Source of the DNA: an uncultured Prevotellaceae bacterium
Lineage (GTDB): Bacteria > Bacteroidota > Bacteroidia > Bacteroidales > Bacteroidaceae
NCBI GenBank assembly: GCA_946407895.1
Contig: CAMJQA010000022.1
Span: forward strand, 1 to 44,270
DNA: 44,270 bases
Direction: 5' to 3'
Under the pieces are notes generated by a model, which made no database searches, was not told the DNA's origin, and was given only the letters and a program-made list of their open reading frames with translations. Of this stretch, positions 23,813 through 32,705 are shown piece after piece. Each line of letters opens with the position of its first letter. Positions within the stretch are counted from its first letter, which is position 1. The position numbers and the translations under genes were made by a program.

Positions 23813-24399
23813 ATCTCGGTCTCCTCTTCTTCTTTAAAGAACTGCCCGTAGGCATAACCGCCAATTCCAGCCAGCAGGATCACATAGATAGGGCTGACAC
23901 CCAGCAGCCAGATGGCTATTGCGGCAACTACGGGAATCCAAACGTTATACTTACTTAGCTTGGCACTCTTGGCCATCCGGAATACTGGAGCCGCTATCAA
24001 GGCTACAACTGCCGGACGGATGCCTCGGAAGATGCGCTCTACCACCCAGTTCTCGCGGAACTGCTGGAAGACCAGGGCTATCAGCAGGATGATGATGAAC
24101 GAGGGCATCACCGTTCCCAGCGCGCTGAAGAAGGCGCCCTGGGTCTTGCGGAGCTTATAGCCGATGAAGATGCTGATGTTCACCGCAAAGATACCTGGGC
24201 ACGACTGCGCTACGGCTATCAGGTCCACCAGATCCTCTTTGCTTATCCACTGTTTTTCTCCAACCACTTTATCCTCGATGAGGGGAATCATGGCATAGCC
24301 TCCGCCTATGGTGAAGAGGCCTATGTGAAAGAATGTGCGGAATAGTTCGAACAACACGACTGCTTGCTGGTTAGTTTCCCTTTTACCGGGTGTTATCAC
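23809..24399 (-). CDS. Chromate transporter half-protein (short-chain CHR, first gene)
   Basis: The protein has about 196 residues if it starts at the GTG at 24399-24397, which overlaps the purL stop codon (GTGA). The frame stays open further into purL, but those residues are unlike the family. A later GTG just before LFELFRTFF is also possible. The CHR landmarks are GLFTIGGGYAMIPLIE, the QSCPGIFAVNISIFIGY motif and RPAVVALIAAP. It ends in an acidic tail (EEEETEI) and overlaps the second half by 4 bp. The tight coupling to purL is by position; a functional link is not evident. Confidence 0.82.
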   Translation of the reverse strand: MITPGKRETNQQAVVLFELFRTFFHIGLFTIGGGYAMIPLIEDKVVGEKQWISKEDLVDLIAVAQSCPGIFAVNISIFIGYKLRKTQGAFFSALGTVMPSFIIILLIALVFQQFRENWVVERIFRGIRPAVVALIAAPVFRMAKSAKLSKYNVWIPVVAAIAIWLLGVSPIYVILLAGIGGYAYGQFFKEEEETEI

Positions 24400-27300
24400 T
24401 TGGTGTGGCTCTCCACCCACTTTCTGGCATTCACGAAGGCTTCTATCCAGGGTGTCACCTGGTCGGTGGCAAGCCTTTCCGTGGGATAGTAGCCGCATTG
24501 CCATGGGAAGAAGGCACGTTCCAGATGGGGCATCATGGCCAGGTGGCGACCGTCGTTGCTGCAGATGCCTGCGGCCTGGAAGTCCGATCCGTTGGGATTG
24601 GCGGGATAGCCGGCATAGTGGTACTTCAGGACGATGTTGTAGTCCTCTTCGCGGCCGGGCAGGCTGAACTTGCCTTCACCGTGAGCCACCCAGATGCCCA
24701 GCTTGCTGCCGCTGAGGCTCTTCATGAGGACGCTCTCGTTGGGCTGCACGTCAAGGCCCACAAAGCCCGATTCAAACTTGTGCGAGTCGTTGTGCAGCAT
24801 GCGTGCCTTGCCGTCTGCGTCCTGTCGCCTGTCGTCTATCAGACCGAGTTCCACCATCAGCTGGCAACCGTTGCATACGCCCAGCGACAGGGTGTCTCTG
24901 CGGCTGTAGAAGCGGTCCAGGGCCTCCTTGGCCTTTGGATTATAGAGGAAGGCTCCGGCCCATCCCTTGGCCGAGCCCAATACGTCGCTGTTCGAGAATC
25001 CGCCGCAGAAGACGATGAAGTTGATGTCGTCGAGCGTCTCGCGCCCGGTAATGAGGTCGGTCATCATAACGTCCTTCACGTCGAAGCCGGCCAGGTAGAG
25101 CATATAGGCCATTTCGCGTTCGCCGTTCGTACCTTTCTCTCGTATGATGGCTGCGCGTATGCCGCTCTTCTCCCTGCGGTCGGGGTCGAGGCCATACTGG
25201 CTGAGCTTGCCCTTGAAGGTGGGCAGGAATTTCCATTGCAGCGGCTGCGATTTGTAGTTCTCCGAGCGCTCCAGTGCCTTGCCGTTGAAGCTCTGGCGGC
25301 GGTCAAGCAGATAGCTGCTGCGGTACCATACGTCGCGCAGGCGGTCGATGTCGAAGTCGCATACCTGGCCGTCCTTCTCAATGCTTATCTTGCGCTCTGC
25401 CTGCGGGGCGCCTATGTTGATGTAGCCCACGCCTGCCTCTTCCAGTAGATGCTTCACTTCGGTGCGGTTGCGGTTGTCCACCTGAATCACCACGCCTGGG
25501 TTCTCGGCAAAGAGCATCTTCACCATATCCTGGCACTTCATCTTGTCCAGGTTGATGTGGAGTCCTCCCTTCGTATTAGCGAAGCACATCTCCAGCAGGC
25601 AGGTGATGAGTCCGCCGGCACTGATGTCGTGGCCGGCCAGTACAAGGCCCTTCTTGATGAGCTTCTGCACTGCGTTGAATGCATCGCGGAAGTATTCGCT
25701 GTCGCACACCGTAGGCACGTCGTCGCCCACGCGGTTCAGGCTCTGTGCAAAGGCAGAGCCGCCCAGGCGCAGTTCATCGAACGAGAAGTCTATATGGTAG
25801 AGTGTCGATGGGCAGTCCTTCACGACGGGGCTTACCACCTGCTTGATGTCGCTCACCTGTCCGCCGCTGGTTACGATGACGGTGCCCGGCGAGATTACCT
25901 TCTCGCCATTGGGGTATTTCTGTGTCATGGAGAGCGAATCCTTGCCCGTAGGTACGTTGATCTGCAGTTCGCAGCAGAAGCGGCTCAGTGCTTCCACAGC
26001 CTGATAGAGGCGTGCATCCTCGCCTTCCTGTGCGCGGCAGGGCCACATCCAGTTGGCACTGAGGCTTATGCTGTCCAGCCCTTCTTCCAGGGGAGCCCAA
26101 ACGATATTCGTCAGCGACTCGGCTACGCTGAGCACGCTGCCTTTTGCCGGGTCGGCCAGAGCGGCCTGAGGCGCATGGCCCAGTGCTGTGGCTATACCCT
26201 TCACGCCACGATAGTCCAGTGCTACTACGCCGCAGTCCGAGAGTGGCAGCTGCAGCTCGCCCTGGCATTGCTGGCGAGCCACCTTGCCCGTCACCGAGCG
26301 GTCCACCTTGTTGGTAAGCCAGTCCTTGCAGGCTACGGCTTCCAGCCGCAGTACGCGCTCCAGTTTCTCCGTGAGGTCCTTCTGGTCATACACGGCATCG
26401 GCATAGTGGCGCTCTACGGTATTGTCGCGCATAACGGTCTTCGGGCTATGTCCAAACATCTGGCTTACCTCCAGGTCGAAGGGCCTGATGCCATCGCCCT
26501 GCTCGAAGGCGAAGTGGGCATCGCCGGTCGTCTCGCCCACCACATAGAGTGGGGCGCGCTCGCGCTCGGCAATCTGGCGTACATGGTCTATGTGTCGTTC
26601 GTCGATGAGCAGGCCCATGCGCTCCTGGCTCTCGTTGGCAATGATTTCCTTGGCCGACAGGGTGGGGTCTCCGATGGGCAGCTTCGTCATGTCGATGAGT
26701 CCGCCGCATTCCTCTACCAGTTCCGAGAGGCAGTTTACGTGGCCGGCACTTCCGTGGTCGTGAATGCTTACCACGGGGTTCACCTCTTCCTCGCATAGTG
26801 CACGCACCAGGTTGTTGGCGCGTTTCTGCATCTCGGGGTTGGCTCGCTGAACGGCATTCAGTTCAATGCCGCTGCTGTAGCGACCCGTCTCAACGCTGGA
26901 GACACTGCCGCCACCCAGTCCTATGCGGTAGTTGTCGCCACCCACCACTACTATCTTGTTGCCCTTCTGCGGCGTGCCCTTCAGGCAGTCGCGGCGGGTG
27001 CCGTATCCTACGCCTCCGGCCAGCATGATTACCTTGTCGTAGGCGTAGGCAGCCTGGTCCTTGGCTTCCTGGTGCTCGAAGGTGAGGACAGAACCGCAGA
27101 TAAGCGGCTGTCCGAACTTGTTTCCGAAGTCACTGGCACCATTCGATGCCTTGATGAGGATCTGCTCGGGCGTCTGGTAGAGCCATTCCCTCACGGGCAG
27201 GATCTTCTCCCATTCCCGGTCTTCCTCGGTGCGCGGGTAGCTGGTCATATATACGGCTGTTCCGGCTATGGGCCACGAACCCGTTCCGCCGCCCATACGG

Positions 27301-28115
27301 TCGCGAATCTCGCCTCCCGTGCCTGTCGAGGCACCATTGAAGGGTTCTACCGTGGTGGGGAAGTTGTGCGTCTCGGCTTTCAGGCTGATTACGCTCTCTA
27401 TGTTGCGGATTATGAAGTAGTCGCTCGTTGAGTGGTCCTGCGGCGCGAACTGCTCCACAACGGGGCCCTCGGCAAAGGCTACGTTATCCTTGTAGGCTGA
27501 GATGATATGGTGCGGGTTCTCCTGCGTGGTGCGCTTTATCATCTGGAACAGGCTGCTTTCCTTCTCCTGTCCGTCGATGATGAACGTGCCACCGAATATC
27601 TTGTGGCGGCAGTGCTCGCTGTTTATCTGGGCAAAACCGAAGACCTCGCTGTCGGTCAGCTTGCGGCCCAGCTGTCCCTCCACCTTGTGTAGGTATTCTA
27701 TCTCTTCGGGCGACAGGGCCAGGCCCTCCTCCTCATTGTATGCCTCCAGGTCTTCGATGTGCAGTATGGGTGCCGGCTTGATGTCCACGGTGAATATCTC
27801 CTGGTCGAGTCCTTCGTAGAGCCGCTGCAGCATAGGGTCGTAGTCGGCATCGGGTCCGCTCACGGGGAAGTACTCCTCAATGCGCGTAATGCCCTCGATG
27901 GCCATGTTCTGCGTTATCTCCACGGCATTCGTGCTCCAGGGCGTTATCATCTCGCGCCTGGGGCCTATGAACCAGCCGGCCATCTTCTCTTCGTTCTCTA
28001 CCTGTGCTCCGCCATAGAGCCAGCACAGTTTCTCTTGTGTCTCTCCCTGCAGTGTATCAGCGCTCTGCGTGGCGATGATGTTTCCAACTGGGGTCTTAAA
28101 GAAGGTTATCTTCAT
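24396..28115 (-). CDS. purL: Phosphoribosylformylglycinamidine synthase, single-chain
   Basis: This 1239-residue enzyme makes FGAM from FGAR, glutamine and ATP in purine synthesis. It is the large single-chain type, with no separate PurQ or PurS. The N-terminal PurS-like domain is followed by the linker with INSEHCRHK and two AIRS-type ATP-binding repeats (KAETHNFPT and GGTGSWPIAG in the first). The C-terminal glutaminase triad is intact: Cys1081 in LGVCNGCQ, His1197 and Glu1199 in PHLERAF. The stop overlaps the probable start of the chromate transporter half. The antisense strand stays open for long stretches, which is a composition effect. Confidence 0.98.
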   Translation of the reverse strand: MKITFFKTPVGNIIATQSADTLQGETQEKLCWLYGGAQVENEEKMAGWFIGPRREMITPWSTNAVEITQNMAIEGITRIEEYFPVSGPDADYDPMLQRLYEGLDQEIFTVDIKPAPILHIEDLEAYNEEEGLALSPEEIEYLHKVEGQLGRKLTDSEVFGFAQINSEHCRHKIFGGTFIIDGQEKESSLFQMIKRTTQENPHHIISAYKDNVAFAEGPVVEQFAPQDHSTSDYFIIRNIESVISLKAETHNFPTTVEPFNGASTGTGGEIRDRMGGGTGSWPIAGTAVYMTSYPRTEEDREWEKILPVREWLYQTPEQILIKASNGASDFGNKFGQPLICGSVLTFEHQEAKDQAAYAYDKVIMLAGGVGYGTRRDCLKGTPQKGNKIVVVGGDNYRIGLGGGSVSSVETGRYSSGIELNAVQRANPEMQKRANNLVRALCEEEVNPVVSIHDHGSAGHVNCLSELVEECGGLIDMTKLPIGDPTLSAKEIIANESQERMGLLIDERHIDHVRQIAERERAPLYVVGETTGDAHFAFEQGDGIRPFDLEVSQMFGHSPKTVMRDNTVERHYADAVYDQKDLTEKLERVLRLEAVACKDWLTNKVDRSVTGKVARQQCQGELQLPLSDCGVVALDYRGVKGIATALGHAPQAALADPAKGSVLSVAESLTNIVWAPLEEGLDSISLSANWMWPCRAQEGEDARLYQAVEALSRFCCELQINVPTGKDSLSMTQKYPNGEKVISPGTVIVTSGGQVSDIKQVVSPVVKDCPSTLYHIDFSFDELRLGGSAFAQSLNRVGDDVPTVCDSEYFRDAFNAVQKLIKKGLVLAGHDISAGGLITCLLEMCFANTKGGLHINLDKMKCQDMVKMLFAENPGVVIQVDNRNRTEVKHLLEEAGVGYINIGAPQAERKISIEKDGQVCDFDIDRLRDVWYRSSYLLDRRQSFNGKALERSENYKSQPLQWKFLPTFKGKLSQYGLDPDRREKSGIRAAIIREKGTNGEREMAYMLYLAGFDVKDVMMTDLITGRETLDDINFIVFCGGFSNSDVLGSAKGWAGAFLYNPKAKEALDRFYSRRDTLSLGVCNGCQLMVELGLIDDRRQDADGKARMLHNDSHKFESGFVGLDVQPNESVLMKSLSGSKLGIWVAHGEGKFSLPGREEDYNIVLKYHYAGYPANPNGSDFQAAGICSNDGRHLAMMPHLERAFFPWQCGYYPTERLATDQVTPWIEAFVNARKWVESHTK

Positions 28116-28191
28116 ATATTCTTGTGTGATTGTTTTCTGCGCTTTCTGTTTGTCACAATGGAGTGGAATCCACTGCCTTCAATTTTGGGTA

Positions 28192-28199
28192 CAAAGATA
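28192..28199 (-). promoter_or_regulatory. Promoter -7 box for purL
   Basis: The minus strand reads TATCTTTG (complement of CAAAGATA), 77 bp before the purL start. A second TATATTTG lies 8 bp upstream of it. Neither has a TTTG at the ideal -33 distance. I saw no purine-riboswitch-like fold in the short leader. Confidence 0.5.
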
Positions 28200-28292
28200 C
28201 AAATATAAATTCACAATTCATAGCCCGCCATTCATAAAATTTGCTTATTTGTGCGGAAATACTTTTGATGGGCAGAAAAGTGTGAATAATAT

Positions 28293-28323
28293 TTTGTGTT
28301 TCATTATTTATTTTATTTCTTTG
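28293..28323 (+). promoter_or_regulatory. Promoter of the BACON lipoprotein gene
   Basis: TTTG at 28293-28296, 19 bp, then TTTCTTTG at 28316-28323 is one mismatch from the consensus. The ATG at 28368 lies 45 bp downstream. Confidence 0.6.
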
Positions 28324-28367
28324 CACTCAGTTTACTGAATTGAAAATATTTAATGAGCTTTATTGAT

Positions 28368-31166
28368 ATGAAGAAGTTTGTATTTCTCTGGGCCGCTGCG
28401 GTGGTCCTTTGCCTTTCCGGCACGGTGAGTTCTTGTAGCAGCACCAACGATACGCCCGACGAACCGGACCCCGTGGTGCCCGTTGTCCCCCCTGGCCCTG
28501 AAACCCCTGCGGTGCCTACGCTGAGCGAGGATGAGGCCAGTGGCAGCCTGGCGGAGCTCGTATCCAGGTGTATGCTGGCTGCCATTGCGCCCGATGCCGC
28601 GTGCAACGATGCAGAGCGACTGTGGGAGCTGATGCGCACCGTCTATTACCAGCCCGAGACGCGTGGCGTGTGGTCCACGGCTGCCGGGCTGGTGAAGTTC
28701 AAGCAGGCCATCAATAGTGCCAATGCCCTGTATAGGGCCACCCTGCTCGGTGCCATGATTGAGACGGGGCAGACGGATCGCGAGGCGCGTCAGTCCATCT
28801 GGCGCGTCATAATGGCTGCGCCACCCTATGCCAACCAGAGCCTGCCCAATGCCTATCGGGTGGGGTGCGACGACTTCTGGACGTCCTTCTCGCGGGGCGA
28901 GTTCGACGATGCGGCGGTGTTCATCTATACTGCCGTTATTTCCGAGCGGGTGCAATCCGGGGATACGCCGGCTCAGAAGGTGGCCAATTACCTCGACTAT
29001 CACGACCTGTATGAGATTAAGATGATGCTGCGTTGCGCAGGTCCCATCATCGAGGCGGGCTGCAACATTGTCTTTGCCGCAGGCGACGACCTCATATCGT
29101 GGGGGCAGAATGCCTACGACTTCGTCAATAATAACGGCAAGGTGGTGCTGGAGGCATGCAAGGGGAACCTCACCTCGGAGACCTGCATTGATGCCATCAA
29201 CACCAACCTGAAGCTGCTTACCAACGGACTGGAGGAGGTGCTGCCGGATGGAGGCGACCTGGCTGGCGTGCTGGCCGACTTTACGGCCGACCAGGTGAAG
29301 GCCTTCAACAAGGCTGTGCAGGAGGCGCTCAATACGGCCGGGGCTACGCGGCTAAGCCCCGAGGACGTGTCGTGGTTCGTCAATCAGGTGCAGGACATCA
29401 TCGGGGTGGGCATGCCGCCCTCGTTCATCGACCAGGTGTTCTTCAACGACGGTGACATGACGCAGCTGAGCATCGAGTCGCGCGACGGCAATGCCTATCA
29501 GTTCTTCTACACCGACCGCAACGGCAATGTGCTCCTGGAGGGCAAGTGTGCGGTGGACAATAAGAACATCTCCATTCTGGTGAACGAGGACGGTACCGAT
29601 CCGAAGTGCGACTTGCTGCCGCGCTCCGGCATTCCGCAGGAAGGCATAGTCACCATCCCATACCACGTGGTCAACGAGGCTACGCTGGTGCTCTGGTACA
29701 AGTCGGATGCGCACAGCCAGAAGTACTTCCAGATTATGAACGACGAGCAGACCGAGAGCTTCTTCGACGAACTGACGCTGGGCATCTTCGTAACGGGCGG
29801 CAAGGCGGGCACCTCGCATACCGAGGTGCTGAGGGCTACCCGCAGCAATGGCGCCGTATTCGGCAGGGACGACATCAGCACCTCGCTCTACGGCGACGGC
29901 CTGTGGGTACACGGGCTGAAGGACTTCAAGACGGGCGAGGGCACGACGCTGCGCCACAAGATTGAGTTCCTGCTCGACAGCAACAACGTCTTCGACCTAT
30001 CTGCGGCAAAGCGCTTCTCATACAGCTGCTGGGAGATTGACGCCCAGGGGCGCAAGACGTCCTACTGGACAATGTACTCCGAGAGCGTGCCCCTGAAGGA
30101 GAACCTGCGCGACAAGGCCGTATGGCTGGCCGAGGAGAGCCTGGGCAACATGAGCGTGAGCCACCTGACCTACAGGGACGACAAGCGTACCGTATGCGAC
30201 ACCTACGTGCCCGTGAGCGGCACGAACCGTATTGAAATCAGCGTCAGCAAGGGCGAACTGCCGCAACAGCTCTTCGTCAATCCCGCCGAGATGCTGTTCA
30301 ATACCGAGGGCGGCCAGCAGACGCTTAATGTAAAGCGCGGCCAGTTCCGCTACAGCGGATGCTTCGTGGATAAGGGCGAGGAGGCCGGCTGGCTGACATG
30401 CGAAGCGCTTACCGACTCCACCTTTGCCGTCAAGGCCTCGGAGAACAAAACGGGCAAGAGCCGTGAGGCCACCCTCGTTGTTTGGGCAGCCAACGAACCG
30501 AAGTTCGAGGATGTTGACCAGGAGACGGATATCTTCGAGACACAGCGAGTGAAAATCATGCAGCAGGGCCGCGAGCTTGTGCCACACGTTACGAAAATAA
30601 GACTTTCACCGCTTGGAAATTATTTCTTAAGCAGCTTTGAAGAATACGAGAGAGAAAGAAAGAATAGCTTCGGAGACCCCATCTATGAGAAGTGTACGAT
30701 ACAGACCGAGCGGGTGGGAAATGGTTTGCATATCACGGCTCAGTACTCATCTAAGGAAGTCTGGTCTAAACGGAATCCCGAAATCAATGAGACGGAGGTG
30801 ACCATCATCATTCCCGACTGCACGGGTGAGAAGTTCTCGGATATATCAGAACTGCATTTTCACCACAGGTGGTTAAGGGACATGTGGGAGTTCGAGAATA
30901 TCGATACATACATAGACGTTAATATAGCCAATATCCCATTCTCCAGCTCTTGGTTTGCTTCTGCTCCCGGTGACTACCGTGGCGGCAGTACGTGGGAGTC
31001 CACCTATCCTAACATCGGCCTCGTTTCATTCGATCAATCTTATGCTGACATCGAAGACGCCTGGACTCCCCCCACTATAAGGCATCATTTTGACCCCGAA
31101 CTCAAGGAAGGCGACTACTTTAGGGTGGAAATCGAAGGCACCGACCTGAGGCTCAATCCGCAGTAG
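28368..31166 (+). CDS. Large lipoprotein with a BACON domain, unknown function
   Basis: From ATG 28368 the product is 932 residues (an ATG 15 bp upstream would spoil the signal). The signal peptide ends in Cys23, followed by a Pro/Asp-rich tether (about 25-50), so it is probably anchored in the outer membrane. Residues 55-340 are largely helical and unrecognised. A strand-rich region follows, then a BACON domain at about 633-735 (LFVNPAEMLFNTEGGQQTL, later GWLTCEAL and REATLVVWA). BACON domains are thought to bind carbohydrate or mucin. From about residue 742 (base 30594) codon use changes to AGA, TTA and AT-rich codons, suggesting that the last 190 residues were exchanged. No SusC/SusD partner is nearby. 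Confidence 0.82.
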   Translation: MKKFVFLWAAAVVLCLSGTVSSCSSTNDTPDEPDPVVPVVPPGPETPAVPTLSEDEASGSLAELVSRCMLAAIAPDAACNDAERLWELMRTVYYQPETRGVWSTAAGLVKFKQAINSANALYRATLLGAMIETGQTDREARQSIWRVIMAAPPYANQSLPNAYRVGCDDFWTSFSRGEFDDAAVFIYTAVISERVQSGDTPAQKVANYLDYHDLYEIKMMLRCAGPIIEAGCNIVFAAGDDLISWGQNAYDFVNNNGKVVLEACKGNLTSETCIDAINTNLKLLTNGLEEVLPDGGDLAGVLADFTADQVKAFNKAVQEALNTAGATRLSPEDVSWFVNQVQDIIGVGMPPSFIDQVFFNDGDMTQLSIESRDGNAYQFFYTDRNGNVLLEGKCAVDNKNISILVNEDGTDPKCDLLPRSGIPQEGIVTIPYHVVNEATLVLWYKSDAHSQKYFQIMNDEQTESFFDELTLGIFVTGGKAGTSHTEVLRATRSNGAVFGRDDISTSLYGDGLWVHGLKDFKTGEGTTLRHKIEFLLDSNNVFDLSAAKRFSYSCWEIDAQGRKTSYWTMYSESVPLKENLRDKAVWLAEESLGNMSVSHLTYRDDKRTVCDTYVPVSGTNRIEISVSKGELPQQLFVNPAEMLFNTEGGQQTLNVKRGQFRYSGCFVDKGEEAGWLTCEALTDSTFAVKASENKTGKSREATLVVWAANEPKFEDVDQETDIFETQRVKIMQQGRELVPHVTKIRLSPLGNYFLSSFEEYERERKNSFGDPIYEKCTIQTERVGNGLHITAQYSSKEVWSKRNPEINETEVTIIIPDCTGEKFSDISELHFHHRWLRDMWEFENIDTYIDVNIANIPFSSSWFASAPGDYRGGSTWESTYPNIGLVSFDQSYADIEDAWTPPTIRHHFDPELKEGDYFRVEIEGTDLRLNPQ

Positions 31167-31277
31167 TAAGGGCGGGCGGAACGTCTTTCCTGCTGCGTGT
31201 CGGCATAAACTTTGCTGATGCCGCGGGGGGCTTTTCTGCTTTCCGCGGGCTGCGGAAAACAGCCGGGTATAAATTTT

Positions 31278-31338
31278 GCGCGAGGCGGGTATGGTAATTG
31301 TGCAATGGCTTTGCACAAGAATCATTCCCGCCTCGCGC
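31278..31338. terminator. Two-tier hairpin between convergent genes
   Basis: Outer arms GCGCGAGGCGGG (31278-31289) and CCCGCCTCGCGC (31327-31338) and inner arms TTGTGCAA (31298-31305) and TTGCACAA (31311-31318) are both perfect. The element lies between the lipoprotein stop (plus) and the phosphoesterase stop (minus) and probably ends both transcripts. Confidence 0.75.
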
Positions 31339-31415
31339 GTCTTTGTTTCCGTACCGGATATTGTAGCCGGCTCCGTGGGCCGCAGACAGCATGCCGCTGC
31401 CCGCCCGAGCCTCAG

Positions 31416-32480
31416 TTAGTACCTCCGGAAGTCGTCGGGGTACTGCAGGTTCTGGCACACCTCGCCGCCAAAGCAGCGCACCCAGGAGCGGAAGCCGGCC
31501 TGCCCCTCGGTCAGCTCAATGACGCGGGCTCCGTTTGGCTTCAGGTTGTTATATACGGTGTCGCATCCGCTGAAGCGGCCGTAGATGAGGAACATGCCGC
31601 GCCACAGCATGGCGTAGTCGTCATCGTGGTCGTGACCGCAGATGATAGCCTCTACGTCGCCCATCTCCTTCATCGATACGAATAGGCCGCTGTTCACGCT
31701 GGGCGGGCAGGGCTCCTCCCCGAAGTTGCCCTTCAGTATGCGGTGTGTCTCGTAGCGCAGGCCCCAGGTGAACTCGGGCACGGGTATGTGGAAGAAGGCC
31801 AGCGCGGGCAGGGGCTTGTCGGCGTTCTGCCGGCGCAGCCGGGCACTCGTCTGGCGGTACCAGTCGATCTGGTCCCAGTGGATGTAGTCGTAGCCCTTCA
31901 TGTCGGGGTCGCTTGTGCTGTCGCCCGAGTCGAACAGGAAGAGGGCCCGCTTCGTCTGTCCGTCGCTTCCCTGTATGGTCAGCAGGTCGTTCGAGTCGCC
32001 GTAGATGCCCTCTATGCCGTGGTTGATATTGCCGGGCAGGGTCTTTATGATGTCGAACACCTCCTTGCGGTTCTTGTCGTACTGGCCGTCGTGGTTTCCC
32101 ATTGCCACGGCAAAGGGTATGCCCCGCTCGCCCATGGGCGCCAGTATCTCCCTGAGGCTCTGTTCCGCCGGCTTGCCGAAGATGACGTCGCCGGTATGGA
32201 TTACCAGGTCGGGCTTCTCGCTGTCCAGCATCTCGATGACGTTCTTCAGGGCTCGTGGCGAGCGGTTGTCACCGGCTATGTAGTGTGTGTCGGTGAACTG
32301 CAGAATCTTGAACTTGCCGTCGGGCCGGAACCTCAGCCGCTGGTTCTCCTGGTTCAGCTCGGGCTCCTTGGGCGTTTCTGCTGCCGTAGCCTTCTTCTTC
32401 TTGGCCGCTTCAGCGGCTACGGGCATAGCCGTAGCCAGGCTGGCCATTGCCGTGGTACGGATAAAATCTCTTCTTTTCAT
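31416..32480 (-). CDS. Exported calcineurin-like metallophosphoesterase
   Basis: The 354-residue protein begins MKRRDFIRTTAMASLATA, a twin-arginine-like signal (RRxFI), then a Lys/Ala-rich linker. The metal-site motifs appear in order: FTDTHY, HTGDVIFG, AMGNHDGQ, FFHIPVPE and ICGHDHDDD, which is the complete set for a dinuclear metallophosphoesterase. The closest type I know is the putative phosphohydrolase group that includes yeast-Dcr2-like and PhoD-unlike enzymes; the substrate is unknown. A palindromic repeat array occupies its upstream region. It shares a terminator with the convergent lipoprotein gene. Confidence 0.9.
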   Translation of the reverse strand: MKRRDFIRTTAMASLATAMPVAAEAAKKKKATAAETPKEPELNQENQRLRFRPDGKFKILQFTDTHYIAGDNRSPRALKNVIEMLDSEKPDLVIHTGDVIFGKPAEQSLREILAPMGERGIPFAVAMGNHDGQYDKNRKEVFDIIKTLPGNINHGIEGIYGDSNDLLTIQGSDGQTKRALFLFDSGDSTSDPDMKGYDYIHWDQIDWYRQTSARLRRQNADKPLPALAFFHIPVPEFTWGLRYETHRILKGNFGEEPCPPSVNSGLFVSMKEMGDVEAIICGHDHDDDYAMLWRGMFLIYGRFSGCDTVYNNLKPNGARVIELTEGQAGFRSWVRCFGGEVCQNLQYPDDFRRY

Positions 32481-32537
32481 CCTGTTTCTTTTATGTCTTC
32501 TTGTATTGGATTAAGATGAATATGCTGTGTTACATGA

Positions 32538-32645
32538 AAACGCGACGCGTCCCGTTGCCCGGAAGGACGTGTCCTTCTGTCAATAAGGACGTGTCCTTCT
32601 TTCGATAAGGACGCGTCCTTATGCCGTTAAGGACGCGTCGCGTTT
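32538..32645. repeat. Array of 14-bp palindromes at 22-bp spacing within 15-bp inverted arms
   Basis: Perfect palindromes AAGGACGTGTCCTT (32563-32576, 32585-32598) and AAGGACGCGTCCTT (32607-32620) recur every 22 bp, with a fourth start at 32629. The 8-bp spacers differ (CTGTCAAT, CTTTCGAT, ATGCCGTT). Outer arms AAACGCGACGCGTCC (32538-32552) and GGACGCGTCGCGTTT (32631-32645) are exact reverse complements. It sits between two minus-strand genes: after the stop of the lipoprotein gene at 32706 and 58 bp before the phosphoesterase start. Confidence 0.9.
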
Positions 32646-32705
32646 CTTCTGTCTGTACATGCTATACATTGACGGGGGGGATAGGGCTTACTCAGCCTGC
32701 CCCGC

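Noticed and set aside
24390..26798. Long plus-strand open frames opposite purL
   Set aside because: They lie wholly inside purL, show no recognisable domain and follow from its codon bias.
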